A stretch of DNA of 12,586 nucleotides from Marivivens sp. (lineage in GTDB: Bacteria > Pseudomonadota > Alphaproteobacteria > Rhodobacterales > Rhodobacteraceae). Each line of letters begins with the position of its first letter. The first letter of the stretch is position 1. The notes under the pieces are model-generated. The model searched no databases. It had not been told where the DNA came from and was given only the letters and a program-made list of their open reading frames with translations. The stretch lies in NCBI GenBank assembly GCA_024642185.1, contig JAHEBR010000044.1, positions 1-12,586 on the forward strand. The letters run 5' to 3'. The position numbers and the translations under genes were made by a program. Positions 7,992 to 12,586 of this stretch are shown here, in pieces.

Positions 7992-8028
7992 AAACAAAGA
8001 TGCCCGGCAGGCAGGGCCGCCGGGCATC
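7991..8028 (-). terminator. Intrinsic terminator of the C1 operon
   Basis: A perfect 10-base inverted repeat, GATGCCCGGC (7999-8008) and GCCGGGCATC (8019-8028), encloses a 10-base loop. Read on the minus strand it is followed by TTTGTTTT, the classic arrangement of a Rho-independent terminator, and it lies about 20 bases after the methyltransferase stop. On the plus strand no T-run follows, so it would end sulfatase transcription poorly, although it directly follows that stop codon. Confidence 0.85.
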
Positions 8029-8049
8029 ACTTGCGTCAGTATAGGGTCG

Positions 8050-9123
8050 TCAGCCGCGGCGGCGGCCTCCGGCGCGGCGGCCACGGCCCTCTTCGCCTTC
8101 TTTGGCGGGCGCGCGGTTGAAGCGGATCCATTCGCCGCCCGAGGGGTCGTTATTGGTCAGGAAGTTGGCGGCGCGGATGGCTTCCATTTCCTTGCCGGCG
8201 CGCGGCTTGGTCGAGCCAAGGCCGAAAAGCTGGCAGAAGGTCTCGTCGTCCATGCCTTCGGGCAGGAAGATGCCAGCGGCTTCAACCTCGGCCCTCTTTT
8301 CGGCAATCTTCGAGGCCGGAACCGGCAGGGCGATGGGGTTCATGATGGCGCTGGTCATGCCGGCGGTCATGGCCATCGGCAGGAAGGCGTTGTTGATGCC
8401 GTGGCGGTTGGGCAGGCCGAACGAGATGTTGGACGCGCCACAGGTGGTATTGACGCCCAACTCTTCGCGCAGGCGGCGCACGAGGGTAAAGACCTGAAGG
8501 CCAGCCGTTCCCATCGCGCCGATCGGCATGACAAGCGGATCGACGACGATGTCATGCGCCGGAATGCCGAAATCGGCGGCGCGCTCGACGATCTTCTTGG
8601 CGACGGCAAAGCGCACGTCCGGATCTTCGGAAATGCCGGTGTCGTCGTTCGAGATGGCCACGACCGGCACGTTGTATTTCTTTACCAGCGGCAGAACGAG
8701 CTCGAGGCGTTCTTCCTCGCCGGTGACCGAGTTAAGAAGCGGGCGGCCCTTGGCGGCGGCAAGGCCCGCCTCAAGGGCTGCGGGAACCGACGAGTCGATG
8801 CAGAGGGGCGAATCAGTGATCGCCTGAACCCGCTCGACGAGTTCTTTCATCAAGGGCGGCTCGACAAAGTTGTTGTCGGCATAGCGCGGGTCCTCGCCCA
8901 TCTTGTTGGAAAAGACGGCGCCCGAGTTGATGTCGAGCACGGTCGCGCCGGCGGCGACCTGCGCCAGCGCATCGGCCTCGACGGTCGAGAAATCGCCCAT
9001 CTCCAGCTCGGCTGCGAGCTTCTTGCGGCCCGTGGGGTTGATGCGCTCGCCAATGACGCAGAACGGCTGGTCAAAGCCGATGATGGCGGTCTTGGTCGCG
9101 GATTCGACGATCGTGCGGGTCAT
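8050..9123 (-). CDS. Methyltetrahydrofolate:corrinoid methyltransferase-like protein (pterin-binding domain)
   Basis: A 357-residue stand-alone pterin-binding protein, related to the methyltetrahydrofolate-binding module of MetH and to MeTr/MtgB methyltransferases. It probably transfers methyl from CH3-tetrahydrofolate to the cobalt of a corrinoid protein. Visible: GERINPTGRKK (25-35), VLDINSG (62-68), CIDSS (D110), LLNSVTGEE (N131), AISNDD (157-161), VVDPLVMPIG (D195) and the signature GASNISFGLPNR (229-240, with N232). These separate it from true dihydropteroate synthase, a common misannotation. The pterin domain ends near residue 275; about 80 more residues follow, finishing in an Arg/Gly-rich basic tail after KEGEEG. 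An AAGGAA Shine-Dalgarno precedes the ATG; the gap to the upstream reductase stop is nine bases. It is the last gene of a three-gene operon and is followed by a strong terminator. No corrinoid-binding or homocysteine-binding gene lies in the window. Confidence 0.85.
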   Translation of the reverse strand: MTRTIVESATKTAIIGFDQPFCVIGERINPTGRKKLAAELEMGDFSTVEADALAQVAAGATVLDINSGAVFSNKMGEDPRYADNNFVEPPLMKELVERVQAITDSPLCIDSSVPAALEAGLAAAKGRPLLNSVTGEEERLELVLPLVKKYNVPVVAISNDDTGISEDPDVRFAVAKKIVERAADFGIPAHDIVVDPLVMPIGAMGTAGLQVFTLVRRLREELGVNTTCGASNISFGLPNRHGINNAFLPMAMTAGMTSAIMNPIALPVPASKIAEKRAEVEAAGIFLPEGMDDETFCQLFGLGSTKPRAGKEMEAIRAANFLTNNDPSGGEWIRFNRAPAKEGEEGRGRRAGGRRRG

Positions 9124-9132
9124 TGAATTTCC

Positions 9133-10062
9133 TTAGGATTGAGAGGCGGGGACGGCCGAGGCGCCGCCGTTTTCGATGGCCCAGGTGGCGTTGGTCTTGA
9201 TCCCGCCGAGGGGGAAGAAGTGCACCTGTTCGATGTTGAAGTCTGGGTTGGCGGCTTTGTGCATCGCCAACTCGGTGACGACGTCGGTCGGCTCATAGGG
9301 CAGCAGCAGCTTTGACACATCCATCGCACGCTTTTGCAGCACGCGCAGGGACGGGCCCACGCCGCAAGCCATCGCGAACTTGATCAACGTTTGCAGCTTG
9401 GCGGGACCGGCAACGCCGATATGGATCGGCAGGTCAACGCCCGCAGCTTTCAATGCGTTGGCCCATTCGATGACCGGAGCAGATTCAAAGCAGAACTGGG
9501 TGGCCAGCGCCATCTTGGCGTCTGTGGTCTCGCTGAACTTCTGCTTCCAGCGCAAGGCCTCCATCACGTTCTTGTCCGAGCCGTCGGGGTCGATGTCCTT
9601 GTTGCCCTCGGGGTGGCCGGCGATGTGCAGGCGCTTGAAGCCCGCCTTGTCGAAAAGGCCGGTTTCGAGAAGCTGCATCGACGAGTCGAACTGTCCGAGC
9701 TGCTGGGCCGGGTTGCCCGCGATGATGAGGCCTTCGGTCACGCCCGCTTCGCCCTGATAGCGCGACAGCCAGTCGGCCAGCATGGCCTTGTCCTTGATGA
9801 TCCGCGCCGGAAAATGCGGCATCGGTTCAAAGCCTTCGTCGCGCAAGCGCTTGGCGGTGGCGACCATATCCTCGATCGGAAACTCGATATTGGCGATATA
9901 GACGCGGGTGCCCTTGGGCAGAAGCTCGCGGAAATCCTCGACCTTCTCGGCGGTGCGCGGCATCACCTCGATCGAATAGCCCTTCAGAAAGGCTTCGAGC
10001 GCGGGGCTGGCGGTGGAAACCTCAGCGGTTTCTTTCTTCTTGAGGAAGGGAAGCAGCGACAC
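9133..10062 (-). CDS. Methylenetetrahydrofolate reductase-like protein (divergent MetF)
   Basis: A 309-residue member of the MTHFR family, which reduces methylene-tetrahydrofolate to methyl-tetrahydrofolate, the methyl donor for the neighbouring methyltransferase. Alignment by eye to E. coli MetF: YSIEVMPRTAEK matches the N-terminal strand with the catalytic Glu (E32), MPHFPAR matches VPHLTCR, IAGHPEGN matches the AAYPE region, ATQFCFE matches ITQFFFD, and VHFFPLGGI matches FHFYTLNR. The MetF RGDP loop, whose Asp contacts the flavin, reads AGNP (N117) here, so cofactor handling may differ. The chosen start is GTG at 10062: it has a perfect AGGAGG five bases upstream and gives a short N-terminus before the conserved core. 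ATG codons at 10116 and 10089 are in frame but lack a good ribosome-binding site, and the first overlaps the upstream gene. It is the middle gene of the operon, 37 bases after the small protein. Confidence 0.85.
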   Translation of the reverse strand: MSLLPFLKKKETAEVSTASPALEAFLKGYSIEVMPRTAEKVEDFRELLPKGTRVYIANIEFPIEDMVATAKRLRDEGFEPMPHFPARIIKDKAMLADWLSRYQGEAGVTEGLIIAGNPAQQLGQFDSSMQLLETGLFDKAGFKRLHIAGHPEGNKDIDPDGSDKNVMEALRWKQKFSETTDAKMALATQFCFESAPVIEWANALKAAGVDLPIHIGVAGPAKLQTLIKFAMACGVGPSLRVLQKRAMDVSKLLLPYEPTDVVTELAMHKAANPDFNIEQVHFFPLGGIKTNATWAIENGGASAVPASQS

Positions 10063-10067
10063 GAGAA

Positions 10068-10073
10068 CCTCCT
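10068..10073 (-). promoter_or_regulatory. Shine-Dalgarno deciding the reductase start
   Basis: CCTCCT on the plus strand reads AGGAGG on the minus strand, five bases (TTCTC) before the GTG at 10060-10062. It is the strongest ribosome-binding site in the operon and argues against the two upstream in-frame ATG codons. Confidence 0.8.
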
Positions 10074-10099
10074 TGATGCGGTCTGTCATGGCGGGGCGA

Positions 10100-10396
10100 T
10101 CAGGCCCGGCCGTCATTTGCGATAAGCGCCTTGAGGCGCTCTTGGGTATATTCCTTGTCGATCCGCGCCGCCTCGGCGGCCGCGATCTCGGCGGCGTCGC
10201 CCTCTACCTGATAGGGCGCGCCCTTGCGCCATTCGGCCAGATAGGCGTCGGTCTCCGACGCGCCCACCTTCATCGCGGCGCGATCAATCGCTTGCTCGAA
10301 GCGCTCGGGCAGGGGGGCCTTGGCCCCGCGGCGGCCCGGGCCAACGATGACCTGAGCCGGGATATCGCGCCAATAAACGATGGTGACGTCGGGCAT
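10100..10396 (-). CDS. Small 'virulence factor' family protein, first gene of the C1 operon
   Basis: A 98-residue soluble protein that I recognise as a member of the small family labelled 'virulence factor' (PF13769-like); the molecular function is unknown and the label should not be taken literally. It opens MPDVTIVYWRDIPAQV, followed by GPGRRGAKAPLPERFEQAIDRAAM and an acidic/alanine-rich C-terminal helix region. There is no signal peptide, membrane segment or Cys cluster. The ATG has AAAGGA about seven bases upstream. It precedes the reductase by 37 bases and the methyltransferase in turn, so a role supporting folate/corrinoid methyl transfer is the best contextual guess. Family identification is from memory of the N-terminal sequence; presence as a real gene is well supported by the ribosome-binding site and operon position. 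Confidence 0.8.
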   Translation of the reverse strand: MPDVTIVYWRDIPAQVIVGPGRRGAKAPLPERFEQAIDRAAMKVGASETDAYLAEWRKGAPYQVEGDAAEIAAAEAARIDKEYTQERLKALIANDGRA

Positions 10397-10448
10397 GGTG
10401 ATTCCTTTGTTCCTGCTCGCTTCTATCTCGGCTCAAAAGCGACACAGG

Positions 10449-10461
10449 GTCGATTTTCGAC
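10449..10461. repeat. Short inverted repeat in the divergent C1 operon-ppx spacer
   Basis: GTCGA, TTT, TCGAC: perfect 5-base arms around a 3-base spacer, 53 bases upstream of the first gene of the minus-strand operon. It is the size of an operator half-pair for a dimeric regulator, but 5-base arms arise often by chance in GC-rich DNA. Confidence 0.3.
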
Positions 10462-10567
10462 ATGGTGCGTTTTTGGAGCGACCGAGGCGATAACAGGTTC
10501 CGACCCCGGGCAACAGTCTGCACCGGCCTTCCGGCGCTTTCCGTGGCGGCGCGCGGAACAGCAACAC

Positions 10568-10596
10568 TTGCGCCGAAAGGTCGCGGTGCATAGGTT
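10568..10596 (+). promoter_or_regulatory. Candidate sigma-70-type promoter for ppx-rlmE
   Basis: TTGCGC (10568-10573), 17 bases, then TAGGTT (10591-10596). The TTG and the TA...T positions fit, spacing is ideal, and the implied start near 10603 leaves a short leader with GGAGGG at 10613-10618 before the ppx ATG at 10627. Match outside the key bases is poor. Confidence 0.4.
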
Positions 10597-10626
10597 CAAG
10601 GTAACACGAAATGGAGGGCGTGAATC

Positions 10627-11745
10627 ATGACGCCCATGCGTCCCGATGGTGCGGGCGCGTTCCCGGAAGCGGTCGAGAGCCCCGCGCCTCAAACGCCTGA
10701 TCGAGGGCCGCTTTATGCGGCTCTGGATTTGGGCACGAATAGTTGCCGGATGCTGATTGCCCAACCCATGGGCAGCCAGTTTCAGGTGATCGACAGTTTT
10801 TCCAAGTCGGTGCAGCTCGGGCAGGGGCTTGAAAGCACCGGCAAGCTCAGCCGCGCCTCGATGAACCGCACGATCAACGCGCTGCGCATCTGTCGGCAGA
10901 AACTTAATCGCCACAATGTCACCAAGATGCGCCTTGTGGCGACCGAGGCCTGCCGCAGGGCCAAGAATGGCAGCCAGTTCATGCAGCAGATACGCCGCGA
11001 AGCGGGGCTCAAGCTTGAGGTGATCACACCTGAGGAAGAAGCGCGGTTGGCCGTTATCTCCTGCGCGCCTCTGGTCTCGCCCAAGACCGAGCAGCTTCTC
11101 GTTGTCGATATCGGCGGCGGCTCGACCGAGCTGGTCTGGATCGACATCACCGAAGTGCCCGCGGCCGAGCGCCCCGGTGCGATCATGCGGCTCCATCGCG
11201 GCTTTGTGCAGGAGCCGAACGAGATGGTGGCGGCGCGGGTGGTCGACTGGATTTCTGTCCCGCTCGGCGTGGCCACCTTGCGCGATCAGTTCGTGGATGT
11301 CGAAGACGATGCCGCGCGGTTTGCGCTGATGAGCTGGTATTTCGAGGAGAACCTCGCGAAATTCTCGCCCTATGCGGCCGAGCAGGTGCGCGAGGGCTTC
11401 CAGATCATTGGCACCAGCGGCACGGTGACAACCGTGGCGGCGAGCCATCTGGGCCTCAAGCGCTATGACCGGACCAAGGTTGATGGTCTGCGGATGACCT
11501 CGGACCAGATCGACGCCGTGATCCGCAACTATCTGACGCTTGGCCCCGCCGGCCGCCGCGCCGATCCACGCATCGGCAAGGACCGGCAGACGCTGATCAT
11601 GTCGGGGGCGGCGATCCTTCAGGCTTTGATGCGGATCTGGCCGACCGACCGGATGTCGGTTGCCGATCGTGGCCTGCGCGAGGGGCTGCTTTACGCCCAG
11701 ATGAGCGCAGACGGGGTCTTGGAAGACCCGTCGCTTTCGGGGTAA
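10627..11745 (+). CDS. ppx: Ppx/GppA-family phosphatase (exopolyphosphatase, short form)
   Basis: A 372-residue ASKHA-fold phosphatase that should release phosphate from polyphosphate ends or from pppGpp; sequence alone does not separate the two activities. Phosphate-1 motif AALDLGTNSCRML (D34), ATEACRRA, ITPEEEARL with the catalytic Glu region, phosphate-2 motif VVDIGGGSTEL (161-168), the adenosine-type loop GTSGTVTTVA, and the C-terminal ADRGLREGLL are all present. It lacks the C-terminal HD-like domain of the ~500-residue E. coli Ppx, as is usual for the short form in alphaproteobacteria. The first ~28 residues are a Pro-rich, non-conserved leader. The start is supported by GGAGGG about eight bases upstream. 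Nine bases separate it from rlmE, so both are probably co-transcribed. A hairpin near the end of the coding region (11710-11732) could modulate read-through. Confidence 0.92.
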   Translation: MTPMRPDGAGAFPEAVESPAPQTPDRGPLYAALDLGTNSCRMLIAQPMGSQFQVIDSFSKSVQLGQGLESTGKLSRASMNRTINALRICRQKLNRHNVTKMRLVATEACRRAKNGSQFMQQIRREAGLKLEVITPEEEARLAVISCAPLVSPKTEQLLVVDIGGGSTELVWIDITEVPAAERPGAIMRLHRGFVQEPNEMVAARVVDWISVPLGVATLRDQFVDVEDDAARFALMSWYFEENLAKFSPYAAEQVREGFQIIGTSGTVTTVAASHLGLKRYDRTKVDGLRMTSDQIDAVIRNYLTLGPAGRRADPRIGKDRQTLIMSGAAILQALMRIWPTDRMSVADRGLREGLLYAQMSADGVLEDPSLSG

Positions 11746-11754
11746 GGGCGCGCC

Positions 11755-12468
11755 ATGGTGAAGAAACCCACAAAGAATACCTCTGGCCGCGGCCAACGTG
11801 ATCTGACCGTCAAGGTCAAGTCGGCGCGCGGGCGCACGCTTTCCTCAACCCGCTGGCTCCAGCGGCAGTTGAATGATCCTTATGTCAAGCAGGCCAAGGC
11901 CGAAGGGTATCGCGGCCGCGCCGCGTTCAAGATCCTTGAGGTGGACGACAAGTTCCGCTTTCTCGTGCCCGGCGCGCGGGTGGTCGATCTGGGCTGTGCG
12001 CCCGGTGGCTGGTGTCAGGTGGCGGTCAAGCGGGTGAATGCGCTTGGCGAGAAGTCGGGCAAGGCCATCGGCAAGGTGCTGGGCGTCGATCTGCAAGAGG
12101 TCGAGCCGATTGCCGGGGCCGAGGTTCACCAGCTCGATTTTCTGGCTGACGGGGCCGACGATCAGGTCAAGGAATGGCTGGGCGGTCAGGCCGATGTGGT
12201 CATGTCCGATATGGCCGCGGCCAGTTCGGGCCACAAGCAGACCGACCACATTCGCATCATCGCGCTGTGCGAGGCGGCCGCTTATTTTGCCTTCGACGTG
12301 CTGACGCCGGGCGGCACCTTCGTTGCCAAGGTTCTTGCCGGCGGCGCCGAGGGCGAGTTGCAGAAGCTCCTCAAACAGCGCTTCGACAAGGTCGCCAACG
12401 TCAAGCCGCCGGCAAGCCGGTCGGACAGTTCGGAAAAGTTCGTGATCGCGACCGGCTTTCGCGGCTAG
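11755..12468 (+). CDS. rlmE: 23S rRNA (uridine-2'-O)-methyltransferase RlmE
   Basis: The FtsJ/RrmJ enzyme, which methylates the 2'-O of U2552 (E. coli numbering) in the A-loop of 23S rRNA late in large-subunit assembly. The K-D-K-E tetrad is complete: K59 (RAAFKILE), D152 (SDMAAASSGH), K192 (GTFVAKVLAG) and E227 (SSEKFVIATGFRG). The SAM-binding loop is VVDLGCAPGGWCQVA (77-91). At 237 residues it is longer than the 209-residue E. coli protein, mainly through a basic N-terminal extension of about 20 residues (KKPTKNTSGRGQRD) that may aid RNA binding. The ATG has AAGGG six bases upstream, formed right at the ppx stop. Its TAG overlaps the stop of the convergent gene within CTAG. Confidence 0.95.
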   Translation: MVKKPTKNTSGRGQRDLTVKVKSARGRTLSSTRWLQRQLNDPYVKQAKAEGYRGRAAFKILEVDDKFRFLVPGARVVDLGCAPGGWCQVAVKRVNALGEKSGKAIGKVLGVDLQEVEPIAGAEVHQLDFLADGADDQVKEWLGGQADVVMSDMAAASSGHKQTDHIRIIALCEAAAYFAFDVLTPGGTFVAKVLAGGAEGELQKLLKQRFDKVANVKPPASRSDSSEKFVIATGFRG

Positions 12469-12586
12469 GCGCTCTTGCGCTTGGGCAAGACCCAGCCGGG
12501 GCGGACGAAGTGGCAGGTATAGCCGCTCGGGAACCGCTCCAGATAATCCTGATGATCGGGCTCGGCCTCCCAGAAGGGGCCGGCGG
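12465..12586 (-). CDS. msrA: Peptide-methionine sulfoxide reductase MsrA, C-terminal end only
   Basis: Only the last 39 full codons and the TAG stop are visible; the gene continues past the window end. The translated end reads AGPFWEAEPDHQDYLER, then FPSGYTCHFVRPGW and a basic tail. The F-x-x-AE-x-x-HQ-x-YL pattern is the conserved C-terminal signature of MsrA, which reduces methionine-S-sulfoxide with thioredoxin. The catalytic GCFWG motif lies outside the window, so the call rests on this tail. YTCHF carries a Cys that could act as a resolving residue. Its stop overlaps the rlmE stop. Confidence 0.8.
   Translation of the reverse strand, partial: AGPFWEAEPDHQDYLERFPSGYTCHFVRPGWVLPKRKSA

Noticed and set aside
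8050..9123. Dihydropteroate synthase (folP) assignment
   Set aside because: The GASNISFGLP signature and the C-terminal layout match methyltetrahydrofolate:corrinoid methyltransferases, and the reductase next door makes methyl-tetrahydrofolate.
7951..9126. Long open frame (391 codons) on the plus strand, antisense to the methyltransferase gene
   Set aside because: It has no recognisable domain and mirrors third-position GC bias of the real gene; the opposite strand carries clear family motifs, a ribosome-binding site and a terminator.
9334..10125. Open frame of 263 codons on the plus strand, antisense to the reductase
   Set aside because: No family resemblance and no ribosome-binding site; it lies opposite a conserved MetF-like protein.
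10284..10463. Possible upstream ORF starting at ATG 10463 on the minus strand, overlapping the small C1-operon gene
   Set aside because: No Shine-Dalgarno before the ATG, and the frame only continues as a shadow inside the real gene.
10423..11796. Long open frame (457 codons) on the minus strand, antisense to ppx
   Set aside because: Composition is His/Arg-rich with no domain, typical of an antisense shadow in GC-rich DNA; ppx on the plus strand has all its motifs.

Overview
The window reads as a chromosomal segment of a high-GC alphaproteobacterium, most likely of the Rhodobacteraceae (Rhodobacter/Paracoccus/roseobacter group). The pointers are the GC-rich codon use, tight ATGA/GTGA gene couplings, a CckA-type cell-cycle hybrid kinase, a short Ppx/GppA phosphatase next to RlmE, and a stand-alone corrinoid methyltransferase plus divergent methylenetetrahydrofolate reductase operon of the kind I associate with this family. 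Genus assignment is inference. There is no rRNA, tRNA, CRISPR array, transposase or phage gene. The window is almost fully coding; no gene-free stretch exceeds about 230 bases.

Left part (1-3057, + strand): the 3' part of guaB (IMP dehydrogenase), a short-chain dehydrogenase/reductase and an RsmB/NOP-type rRNA m5C methyltransferase overlap by 1 and 4 bases and look like one translationally coupled operon. Base composition falls sharply inside the methyltransferase gene near position 2100, and the segment to about 7990 stays less GC-rich than either flank.

Centre (3058-7991): a spacer of about 115 bases with a CtrA-like motif precedes cckA (+). Its stop codon overlaps that of a convergent glucokinase gene (-). 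Divergent from glk is a formylglycine-type sulfatase (+) that lacks a signal peptide and may be translated from a leaderless mRNA.

Right part (7991-12586): a three-gene minus-strand operon (small 'virulence factor' family protein, methylenetetrahydrofolate reductase-like protein, methyltetrahydrofolate:corrinoid methyltransferase) ends in a strong intrinsic terminator. It probably moves a methyl group from the folate pool to a corrinoid protein encoded elsewhere, possibly as part of a split methionine synthase. Divergent from it are ppx and rlmE (+). The rlmE stop overlaps the stop of a convergent gene whose visible end looks like msrA.

No wholly new system is evident. The points most worth a second look are the C1 operon with its unexplained small partner and divergent reductase, the cytoplasmic-looking orphan sulfatase, the CtrA-like site in front of cckA, and the composition break inside the rsmB-like gene.
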